Part shown: positions 13,101 through 25,100 of the stretch, in pieces
Numbering within the stretch: the stretch's first letter is position 1
Layout of the letters: the number at the start of each line of letters is the position of its first letter
Assembly: GCF_028858725.1 (NCBI RefSeq)
Contig: NC_084763.1
Coordinates: forward strand, 8,618,001-8,682,000
Direction: 5' to 3'
DNA length: 64,000 bases
Source: Colius striatus
Taxonomy: Eukaryota; Chordata; Aves; Coliiformes; Coliidae
Translations under genes and position numbers: made by a program
Notes under the pieces: model-generated
What the model saw: the letters and a program-made list of their open reading frames with translations, nothing else
Told to the model about the DNA's origin: nothing
Databases searched by the model: none

Positions 13101-16100
13101 TTGAATAAAGCCCAAAATACTCCAGCCTGAGTAGTCTAACCTCCACAATATGCTCTTACCCCTGTTCCTTCTTTCCACTTGACCCAAGAAAGGAGGGCAG
13201 CCACCATTTTATAACTACTGATTAGACTGAGAAGTTCCATCTGGTATATCTTAGTGTTACCTAAAGATGCACCTGGGAAGGTGCACCTGCAACCCTTTTG
13301 TATCAGAGCTGCTTCTGAATATAGGACTATTGCACTCTTAGATCACTGAGCCCACTTTCAAACATGGTTGCCTCAAGCAATTAATGATGATGTCTTATCA
13401 GCACGTATAACTGCACTAACTCTCAAGTAACTAAGCTGTGTTGCTGCACACGGGTCACTTGGGATTCAGAGACTTACTTGGCTGTTAATAATTTGTTTTA
13501 AAAAGCTGACACTGCCACCACCTAAAGCCATCAATTAAACAGCACCTTGTCTTGCTCTTGTTATCACTTCTGTGTCATTAGTTTCTTGAGCATCAGCAGC
13601 ATTTTCTGTGCAAGGGACTCTCATGGGACTGCTGCTTCTTTAGCCACTCTTCAGTAGCAATAAGAGGGATTAAACCAGACCTTTTAAATAGTAATGAAAA
13701 GAACAGGAAGTACTGCTCCTAACCAGTAACAAGATGCACCCACACAGTCCTTCTTTTCTTACATTTTTTTAACCTATGGCTGAAGAGTTTACAGTTTGGC
13801 CTTAGGAACTGTGGCAATACCAGTACCTTGCTTTCTGCTGGCCCACAGGCTGGAAAATCAGCTCACAGTTGGATGCTGGAATGGGCAAGAGCTGGCACGC
13901 TGGTCTGGATTTCCCCCTTTCCCAGCAAGTTCTTACAACACTTGACTTTGAGTCAGGTCTCCTCAGAGACAGGTGCAGAACCCCAAGTGATGGGCTCCCT
14001 GTTGCATTCAGTGCCAGGGATCAAAAAAACATCCCCAACCTTTCCCACCCAGCTGGAGCGGTTGTGGCAAGGAGTGTCCAAAGCAGCAGCACCCCTGGGA
14101 ACGTGGTTCATCTCAGTGCTGGGGTGATCTCCCCAGAGATTTGTGTGCTGCTGGCAACATATATATGTGTGTGTGGGTGTGGGTGGGTGTGTGGTAGTGG
14201 TGCACCCTTGTTAGTAATAAGCGAATATGTGTTCAGCAATGAGAAGGCCCAAGCTTAATAACTTTCTCAATATGCATGTGTTCAGACTTGCAACATCTGT
14301 TCGGAGGTGTCTGAATTGCCAGGATATAAGTAACTTGGCTTGGCACATAAGGTAGAGGAAGCACCCTTCATTGTCCTACCCTTCTGTATCTCACACTTCC
14401 CTATGAAGCTGTAAACTATGCACCAGGTTGATGTGGGAGAGGCCAGAGTGGGTCTGTGCTTTTTCAGGGGATATATCTCTGAAATTTGCTATTAGAGAAT
14501 CCCAGAATGATGAGGGTTGGATGGGATCTCTAGAGCTCATCCAGCCCAACCCCCTGCCAAAGCACGTTCTCCTCCATCAGGTCACTCAGAAACGCATCCA
14601 GGCAGGTTTGGAAACCTCCAGAGGAGACTCCACACCCTCCTGGGCAGCCTGTGCCAGGCTCCCTCACCTCAACACCAAACAAGTTTCTCCTCATGTTCAA
14701 GTGGAACTTCATGTGTTCCAGCAGCAAATTGATGTAGCCTTGTTCCCACTTCTGCTGGGGACCTTTGGCTGTGGCCACATGTGACCTGAGAGTGATGCTG
14801 GTTCACCTAAGGCAAAACTGTGCCTGGGGGCCTACCAACCATCCAGCCCAATGGATGGACCCCTCCCAGCACTTAAGCCAAGTTCCTGGTCTTGTTTGAC
14901 TTAGTAGTAGAGAGATATAGCCTCAGTGCTGGATACTTTCTGCAAGGTGTCATAAAAATCCTTCAAAAAGAAAGGACCAAAGCCTGGTGGCTTTTGAAAA
15001 CAACATCCATCCCTGCATCAGTCCCTGCAGTAAATCGCTTTTAGGGAATTTTAAGCCAAACCTTTCTGCCCACAGAATCTACCATGTTTTAAATCACATC
15101 ACTGAAAAGTTTTGAGGGGAACTGCCATTCTGTACAACCATATATTTGAACATCCAAAGACCTGTCTCAGAAAGTGAGGGTTCAGGGAACATGGCGTAGC
15201 GTAGCTGCTCCAGGGATTGGGGTTCTCTGGCAAGGAAGAGATGGAGAGAAAGGGAAGAGGTTCAGGAGATTAAACATGGTGATGCTGGGCAGTAAGTCTC
15301 TTTCATAGAATCATAGAAGCACAGAATCATTATGGATGGAAAAGGCTTTTAAGATCACTGAATCCAACCCCTCACCTCACAGAGCCAGGCCCAGCACTAA
15401 ACTAACCCACATCCCTCAGCACCTCACCTCTGCATCTTTTGAATATCTCCAGGGATGGTGACTCCACCACCTCCCTGAGCAGCTCATTCCAATGCTTAAC
15501 AACCTTCTCCATGAAACAGTTCTTCCTAATGTCCAATCTAAACCTCCCCTGGTGCAACTTGAGCCCATTTCCTCATGTTCTGTCATTCGCTACTATAGAG
15601 ACCCACCCCCACCTCACTACAACTGCACGTTCAAAGGAACTCAAGCATCCAGAAATTTAAGTGGGTACTTAATAAGACTTAATTGTAATTTAATACCAAC
15701 AAGTTGTGAAGACAAAATTTCATGCCAGAAGATTAATTCAGAGATGATTGCATTTAGGGTGAGCAAATAAAGTTAATTAATTGTTCAGAGAAACCAGATA
15801 CAGCAAAAAAAACTAGTCGGTAATGTAAGTATCTAAGGATCTGGCTCCTTGCTTATTATCATGAATTCCTCAGGGTGTTGGCTGAGAATAAACTTCCTGG
15901 GGCAGGGGACTGGAATTTTTGAAGCTGCTGCTCTACCCAAGGATTTAGTGTAAGGCAGGAAAACGCCTCAGCATATGCAGACACTGAAAAGCTGATAAAG
16001 CAGCCAATGTTTCTAGAAGTTAAAAATTCACATGCAATTTTAAAAGAAGGTGGGGAAAAAATCCTTTGGGAAGATACACAAGCTATTAAACAAGAACTAC

Positions 16101-19100
16101 ATTTTGATTTATTCTTTACATCTAGCCCAGAATCCTAAATTTTGCCAGAAGTAATTGCCATCAGTCTCCAGACACATTAGGCCTGGCACGAAGGGTTCAT
16201 GTATATTCCTTCCTTTAATACTTAGGCTCTAACCTTGCTTCGTTTCTCTGAGGTCATTTTTAAATGACAAGTCATGTCAGAGCTTGATTGTTCACAAGAT
16301 AAAAGAGTATTATTTACTGACATAGAAAGACCTCTCTAATCTCTTTTTGTACCCTTTTAGGCCCTGCCACACCCAGGCATTTGTACAAGGCGTTTGTACA
16401 ACACCTAATGTATGGGGAAGGTACCAAAATGCCATTTATCTCGTAGGTCACTGTTACAGATGTGTTGTTGTCCCCACTCTTATTTCTAAGCAGTAAGTTA
16501 ATGGGAGTAACAGCAAATATAACAGCAGTGGGTCAGCCAAAGGATGCCAGAGCTACCCACTTGGCACCTGGTGAGGGTGCATCCTCTATTTTTAGTCTTG
16601 AGAGACATGACTTGTTTTCAAGTTGCAGAAGGACGTTGCAGTGTTCACTGCAGCAGCCCCATCACCTCTCGCCTTGAGGAGCAGTAGCATTTGTTTTCTC
16701 TGCAAACCCTCAAGATAAAGGTCTGTGAGGTTCTCCTGGGGGTAGTGGGGTTGCCTGAGACACTCCATGGAGCTGTGCTGCTGGGTGAGCTCACTGCAGT
16801 GTTGTAACAGATAGAGGCAAAGCGGTGATGCAGGTGGTGGCACAACATTCCTCTTTTTACAACACCTCTCTTCAGCCATCCTGGCGCCTGATCTTGTACA
16901 GAAAACTTGAAAAAGAAGAGATAACGTGTTCCTCCTTGCTGCTTTTCTTCATACCATCTGCTTCTTATCCTACCTTCAGTAAGGGCAGGGGCACAGCTGC
17001 CTAAATGGGAACAAGCCAAATGTCCCCTCAATGGGTCCAGTGCAAGTCCCCTGACAAGCCTGAAATTAGTGTGGTGGTAGTGAGCTTTGGCCACACAGGA
17101 GGCAGTGAGAGGAGACAGGGCTCCAGGAACAGCACTGGGTGGCTTTATGGTGCTCCCATTTCTAACAGAGTCATTCTCATGAGGCCACACACACTGATTT
17201 GTGGCCACGTTCTGTGAGAAAACTCCACGGAGAAGGAACTGGGAGTCCTGATGGACAACAAATTAAACATGAGCCAGCAATGTGCCCTCATGGCCAAGAA
17301 GGCCAATGGCATCCTGGGATGCATCAAGAAGAGTGTGGCCAGCAGGTCAAGGGAGGTTCTTCTCCCCCTCTACTCTGCCCTGTTAAGGCCTCATCTGGAG
17401 TCCTGTGTCCAGTTCTGGGCTCCCCAGCTCAAAAGGGACAGGGAAGTGCTGGAGAGAGTCCAGCACAGGGCCACCAAGATGATCAGGGGACTGGAGCATC
17501 TTCCTTGTGAGGAAAGGCTGTTGGAACTGGGACTGTTCAGCTTGGAGAAGGCTGAAGGAGGATCTTATCAACACTTAAAAAATACCTAAAGGGGTGATAT
17601 CAAGAGATTGGGGCCAGTCTGTTTTCTGTGGTGCCCAGTGACAGGACAAGGGGTAACAGGCACAAGCTGGAACTCAAAAAGTTCCACTGGAACATGAGGA
17701 GAAACTTCTTTGGTGAGGTGAGGGAGCCCTGGCACAGGCTGCCCAGGGAGAGTGTGGAGACTTCTTCTCTGGAGGTTTCTTAACCCTCCTCAACGTGTTC
17801 CCGTGTGACCTGATGGAGGTGAACCTACTTTAGCAGGGAGTTGGACTCTAAGAGGTCCCTTCCATCCCCCACCATTGTAGGATTCTGTGCTTCTGTCTCA
17901 CGCTGATATATTTGGGTCTAAGATGAGTTGATGCTTTTTTCAGTACTTTGACATTAACATTTGTCTGAAGATGGTATAAAGTGATTACACAGTGTGTCAT
18001 CCTCTAGCTAAGGACTGCAGCTAGATAATGACTCTCAATGAATTGAAGAAAAATAGAGAGATTGAGAGGGAGAGAAGGAATAGACATTCCAGAGGGAGAG
18101 AAAGAATACACGTGCCGGTCTGACTGCTTTCATGTTTGCTCTGCTTTTGTGTTTTGTAGTCCATCAACATTATGGAGAGGACATTGCAGAAATATGGAAG
18201 CTACGAGAAGTTTGAGCAGGCCACTGGAGGCAGCTTGCTGACCAAAAGCCGCATCTGGAACCACGTCAGGAAGTACATGGTGAAAGAAGGCTGCCTGGGG
18301 GAGGTAAGGCATGCACTGGATCAGGGAAGAAACACTTCTGTAGGTCTTAGAAATGGCCTGTGGGACCATAGGGAAGGCTTTTCCTCCATACAAGAATATT
18401 CCTTACATCATCTTTTTCTCATGGCTGTGCCCAATTTAATTTGTGAACAATTGAAAGGATGCAAATCCCTTGTGAATGTTTCAGCTCCCTCTCCGAGCCG
18501 GTTTCCTGAGTCATAGATGCCTGCTCTTGAAATTCACCTCTTTTGGGAGTACCCAAGAACGACACCCTTCCTTCCCTCCTTTTTTCAGCTCCTTGGATAC
18601 TAGCACATTTCCATTTATTCATCAGTTCTGCCATCCCTTCTCTTGTATCATATTATTTACACCAAATGAAAGAGCTAAGAAAAGGCCAAGAAAAATAAGC
18701 AAGCAGCCCAAGAGACTGATTTATAAGCAACACAAATGAAAGTGACTTGAGTGAATAAAATTGTCAGAAAGAGGTTGGCCTGCTCACTTGGTTTGAGTGC
18801 TGGTTTTTCCTTTCTTTGACCATCTCATTTTTGAGAGCCCTGTGCAAAAGGCTATTATTTCCTACATTTTAAAGTCTGAGTTGCATAGGATTTGCCTGTA
18901 AGGAAATTGAATGCATAAAAGGTGAATTATTCTAAATAAAAGCAATCCAAGACTTGGATGAGATCCTTTGCAATGAGAAAGAGTCTGGAATGGGAGATCA
19001 AGAGACAAAAATCAGTTTCCCAGACATTAGGTTTAATTAGTAAACAATGTTTTAAGGAGAAATGGTTAAACTCATCACAGCTTTCTGTGGGACTACCATT

Positions 19101-22100
19101 TGACACCAGGCTCTGCCTGTGTTTCTGAGAGTGAGGTTATAAGACTACAATTTAAAGCAGGAAGATAAAAAGAAGTATTTTTGGTCTTTGCTGTGATTTA
19201 ACTCCCTTTGCATTCATTTTTGTCTCTGTCTTCACGGAAGTGGGATTCTATGCCCTCATTAAACATCCCATATCCTTCTGAATTAAATGCTTTACCTTTT
19301 CTGCAAAACTAGGGTTAGTACATCACGCTTAGAGTGGTCTAAAATAGGTTGAAAGGGTGTTAATAAGGCTATGTGGTACCCAGGCTTTAAACCTCAATCC
19401 TTTGGCGTTCAGCAGTCTTGTCTGCATCTTAAATATTTGAGTTTTATGGGACTGATTGTTTGCTGTTGAACTTGAAGCTGAATGGTGGGGTTTGAGTACA
19501 GGGAAGTGTCATGTTAACGCTTTTGATCCCTGGGCCCTTTTGTGGTATATATAAAAAGTGATGTCTCGTATAGGTCCTCTCCCTTATACCCTTCTGTGCA
19601 GTCCTGTTTCTTTAGGCATTACATGAAGAATGAAAGGAGTTTAGTTTTCATCTAACAGAGTTCCCCTTCTCCCTCCCAGTCACTGGTTTTAAAAGTCTTT
19701 TTCAACTCCAATAACAAGATATATCAATGTGCATGAACTTCTGTCTCTGGCAGTTTTTGTTTTGATTACCAATTTGCCAAACAGAAAACAGGGAAACAAA
19801 ACATTACATTCTTCTATAAACCAAACCAAACCAAACCAGACCAGACCAAGCCAGACCAAGCCAAACCAGTACCACATATTGGCATTGGTTTCAAGATATT
19901 TCGAGCCTGCATCATGGGTCAGGAAACAGATACACAATGCTTCCCCCTTTCATTCATGTGGCTTTAGAATGCCAACTAAAAGGTTTCAGGCAGTTGGGTA
20001 GATAGGTACCTAGTTGCTTTATGTGTCCTCACCTAGTACTTTTCAGTTCTCAGTAACACAAAATTAGCCACAGTTCAATAATTGGAATTTTCTCTAATTT
20101 ACTGTGTACATTGTTCCTGCCCCCTGAATCTAGGCAGTGTTACTGGATTATGTTTGTCCACTGAGGTTTTGTCAGCCCCACAGCTGAGCTGCCAGCATAG
20201 CTCAGTGGGGTCAGAAGTGGCTCTCACTGGTGATTGCTGGGAAGAGTTGTGAAGGGCAAAGGACCAGAGAGCAACGAAGTAATGGAAGGGCTAAAGGAAA
20301 AAGCAGGAAGAGGAATGAGAAGAGAGCTCTTTGCTACCTGAACTCTCTCATCTTCAGATTGTGGTCCATCTCACGGAGGACCTGCTATCTCGAGCCTCCA
20401 TGACGGTGGTGAACGGCCGCCCCACTCTCACTATCAACGTCTCCACGGCACGGGAGCACTGGCTGGAAGGGATGCTGAGACATGAGATTGGTATGAGCAT
20501 GCCATCAGTTCTTGGGGCACAGGGGAGTACCTGTGCGAGTTCTTTCTCATGTTGCAGTGCTGGGCCAGGCACTGTAAGTATATGGAAGAAGGGAATGTCC
20601 CTGCCTAAAGAACCTGTGCTATAGGTGTGGGGTTGCCTTGATTTGGCATTACACAGGGCTGGCCCAGCACCATGGGAAATTTCTACAAACTTTTCAGGGA
20701 ATCTGTTTTAATTGAGCACATCAAGGCTGGATAAACTGGTCTAGTGCCTGAATTTCAATGAAAAATAAGCCCTGCAGTTGCTTTGAGCCACTGCTGTAAG
20801 GTGACATAGCCTCTTCCAAGGCTGCAGTAGGGCTGTTTCAGAGAGACCCCACAAATGTTGCCCTTCAGGAGCCAACATTTCACAGAATCAAAGAGTCATT
20901 TCATTTGGAAAAGACCATTTCTGCCACCTTACTTTGATTCTCCTTCCTCCTGTTCACTACAACAAGGCAGGGGGTAATGGGAAGAAGCTGGAACACAAAA
21001 AGTTCCACTTAAACACAAGGAAAAACTTGTTGGGTGTTGAGATGAGGGAGCCCTGGCACAGGCTGCCCAGGGAGGGTGTGGAGGCTCCTTCTCTGGAGGT
21101 TTCCAAACTCTCCTGGACACATTCCTGCGTGACCTGATCAGGGGAACCTGCTTTAGCAGGGGGGTTGGACTGGATGAGCTCTAGAGGTCCCTTCCAGCTC
21201 CCACCATTCTGTGATGCTGTGATACAACGCCTAACCTACCGTAGGGACATTCCATGTGTAAGACACCGAGGGAAATTCTTTTCCATGTGTTTGGCAACAC
21301 AAGTCCTGCTGACATTCCTGTCCCTTAGGCATTTGGGGAGTCCCACTTGCATCAGTGGGTGAATAAATGCAACTTGTATCTACTTCTGAAAAAATCCTCT
21401 GTTGCTTACAAGGCTAAAGATGTCACTTTTCCCAGTGCCCAGTCCTACCAGTTCAGAGTTCTGAAACAGGCAGCTCCTTCCTTATTTGACCTTTTTTTTC
21501 CCCCTCATAGTCATTAGATGCTACTGTTCCAAGTCCTGTCTCCCTATCTTTTTCCAGGAACTCATTACTTTCGGGGCTTTAACAACAGCAGCCAGCCTTG
21601 GTGCAACTGGAACGGGCGCAGGAAACACGGGCTAAAACCCATCAACCCTACAGAAGAGGGGCTGGCGAGCATCCACAGTGTCCTGTTCCGCAAAGACCCT
21701 TTCCTTTGGAGAGCTGCCCTCCTCTACTACACGGTGTATCAGGCCAGCCAGATGTCCTTCAGTCAGCTTTTCCAGGACCTGGGCAGATTTGTCAAGGACC
21801 CCAACACCAGGTGGGATTACTGCGTACGAGCCAAGAGAGGCTGGACTGACACGTCACAGCCAGGTGGGTTCCCCGTGTGGTTTCTCTCTCTCTCTCCTTG
21901 TCACACGGCCAAAAAAAGGGGGAAGAAGTGGGACCCTGCACTTTCTGGATTTCAGCTATTGAAAACAAGGCTGGAAGTGCACATCTGTGAGAGCTTCAAA
22001 CTGAACCAGTGTTGTAGTGGTGCAAGCAATATTCATTCAAAGATGTAGAGAATCTAGGTAATGCACATGCAGAGACATACACAGGCAACACAGTACAACC

Positions 22101-25100
22101 CACAGAGCTGACACAAAGCCACCCTTCCTTTGCTGGCTACTTCCTTACATGCTGCTTGTGCCCGTGTGATCACCCAGGGCCCAATTGTTTCACTTGCAGC
22201 ACATGTTTCTGATAATTGGCAAGAGCTTGCCAGCTGCATGAACTTGTCCCTACCATCTTTCTTCAGGCTGGCTGGTCCAAGCCACATTTGTGCCTACAAA
22301 CCAGTAATGGGGTTTGGGGTTTTTTTTTGGGTTGAAAGTGGTAATGTAAATGTCAAAACAGTGAAAATGTCCCTGCTCACAGTTTGACCACCTTTCATGT
22401 TTCTTACAAGCGATGTAACATTGCTGTGAGTATCTGCAGGCACCATCTCTGTCTGATTTCTCTCTCTGGCTGATGGGTTTAGCCTTCTAGTAAGTTTTTA
22501 GGAAGGTTTATCAAAGTGGGGGATATAAATATCTGGGGGGGGGGGGTTGTTAAACTAAAATTGTTCTGCTCATAATGGTTCCTTAGAATATGCCTTGAAC
22601 AAACCCTGACAGAGTGCAGTGGCTCTCAATTCCTTTCAGGCTGTTTCAATAAGGACCAGGTGTACTTGGATGGCATCCTCCGAATCCTGAGATACAGGGA
22701 GTCCATTGATTTCCACCTCCTGACAGCCCTTGGGAAGGTGAGTGGGCTCATTTGTTATCAAAAGGTAGAGTTTTCTCACTTGAGCAAGCCTGCCTGCACA
22801 GAGCTGTAAGTCACCACACTCCTGTTTGCTTTGACCTCAAAATCCCTCTTCTGTACAGCACCTTGTATTACACCAGGGCAAGCCACAAACATTTTGAGGC
22901 CCTGAAAATTCCTACCAGCTTTTCCTCATTCCTCACTCAGCAGATGAAGATTTTCTTACCCTGTTTCTCAGGCTTTTCCTTCCTTCTCTGCCTTTACAGG
23001 GCACTGCCTGACCTGCAGCCCAGCTGACTGCCGTGGGCAAGCCAGGTGCTAGATAATGTGGTGGGCAGAGGAGGAAACAAAATTAACCATTCCATGCTGA
23101 TGCATCCCCTCCTGCCACAAAGAGGCTTTCATCTCAAACTTCTGATGTTCTTCCAAAAAATCAGGTGCCCCCCCTCCTCCCCCAGAACACACAGCACTTC
23201 TGTGTTCACAGAACCTGTTTTCATAGAATCACAGAATCTCAAGGGCTGGAAGGGACCTCGAAAGATCATCCAGTGCAACCCCCTGCCAGAGCAGGACCAC
23301 CTAGAGTAGGGCACACAGGAAATTATCCAGGTGGGTTTGGAATGTCCCCTGAGAAGGAGACTCCACAACCCATCTGGGCACTACCTCCCTGGACAGCCTG
23401 GGACAGTGTCTGTCAACCCTCTCAGGGAAAAAGTTCTTCCTCATCTCCACTCAAAACGCCCTCTGGTGCAACTGGAGCCCATTTCCTCTTGTCCCATTGG
23501 TCATTACTGGGGAGAAGAGGCTGACCCCCACCTCACTACAACCTCATCAGGTAGTTGCAGAGAGTGATCGTGTCTCCCCTCTTTCCAGCCCCTCTGCCCC
23601 AAGCCTGTAGCATTGCATTTTGAAACATTTCAGGAAAGAATGGGATGTGGAAAGCACCACAAAAGATTCACTTACTGATGGCAAGTATGAAGGAGAAACA
23701 GAATGCAGCAGGCATTGGGTGCAGGTCAGCACAGCATCACCCCCAGGGGCTGAGAAAGCAAAAGCAGCAAAATGCCACCTACTGTTGTGTTTCCCAAGAA
23801 CCTGAACAGATTACAAAGAGCCTAAGTAAGCCTATTTCAGCCTGAGCCTGTTTTACCTAGTACAAGGATTTGAATTCCATGTGGTCAGGAAGACAAGCTG
23901 TTGCCCCAGGAGGATGAGATCATGGGTTTGATCTCTGGATGTCAGTTTTTTAGGACTGGGGAAATACAGCCCATCCAAACCATACCTCGGGTCACAGCTA
24001 CTTGTTTTTCAGTTGCAGCAGTAACAGAAACCTCTGTCCATAAAAAAAAAGAGTAGGAAAAGGTCATTTTCTTCCCTCTGTTTGGGAGGAAACGAGGCAG
24101 AACCTCAAGCTGGGCCCAGGGGGAGGGTCAGTATTTAACCTCATTTGGTGCTCTGTCCAATTGCCTCTACAGAGCAGGTTTAGCAAGCTGGGTGACCCCA
24201 TCCTGTTTCAGACAGCCCTTCCCTGCCCCTTACACTCTCCTGGGTCACTCCTGCTCACTTTAATCCCTCCCAAACAGCAACTCTCCCCCGTGGAGAGGGC
24301 AGCCTGTTTCCAGGTACCCATGACACAGTGCCTGGTGCCCAGCTCCCGAGAGGCAGCGCGGGGCTGAGAGGTCGGCAGGAGCAGGCTGTGCCACAGAGCC
24401 ACCTGGCACAGGCCTGCTGTGAGGAAATGGCCTGTGCCAGCTGGGCAGCACAGGCAGGCTCCTGGGTTTGGCCAGCACACACACCCCTGGCTGCAGGGGG
24501 CTCAGAATACACAGCTTGGAGGCAAAGTGGCAGCCACCTGAAGTTCCTCGTGCTGGCCAGCTGCCTGATGAGTCCTGCTCTGTGCTTGCAGCTCCTGAAG
24601 CTATGCACAGACAAAGCATTCTTCCTTTCTGGACCATCACTCATAGCTCCTTCAGCTGTCAGGAGCTCAAGACTTGAAGTCCTAGCTTGTAGAATCATAT
24701 GACTATGCCTGGAGAAAAATCTCAGCTTTCATGAGAAAAAGAAAGGTCGTAGGGCCTGTAGGAGTGTCACACCTTTACCCAGAGGCTCTGGTGCCAAACC
24801 CAGTCTCCACCCTGCTGCTGAATGGGGAAAGAAAGAAAACAAAACTGGGATGCTTAAGGGTTGCCCTCTCTGTAGTTAGTTCCTAGAGGTGCATTTCAAT
24901 TTAGCTTTGCATAAGCACGTTTGGTAGCAAACCTGAAAACATCAGAGATCAGGTGAGCTGGTGCCATGCCTCCCCCAAAGCCATGCCTCCCACCAAAAAG
25001 CTGGGCCTTCCCCACAATCCCTTTCTAGTTTCTCAGTCTTTGGCACAGCAGGTTTTTCCTCTCAATCTTTCCACCTCTTGCAGAGAGGGACCTGAGAGTG

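Larger units (their letters stand above)
7821..18159 (+). other. MATCAP2 intron 2
   Basis: Holds a solo LTR (7869-8805), CR1 pieces (10450-10962, 12267-12545, 14493-14790, 15303-15626, 17225-17895) and short AT and GT microsatellites. Nothing was recognised in 8811-10449, 10963-12266, 12546-14157, 14791-15302 or 15627-17224. Confidence 0.85.

Noticed and set aside
21518-22048. 176-codon frame taken as a whole
   Set aside because: Only 21558-21863 is coding (MATCAP2 exon 5); the rest is intron read through both splice sites.
24255-24702. Overlapping open frames (147, 126 and 124 codons) in MATCAP2 intron 6
   Set aside because: They lie on opposite strands of the same DNA, show no recognisable motif, and no splice context supports an extra MATCAP2 exon.
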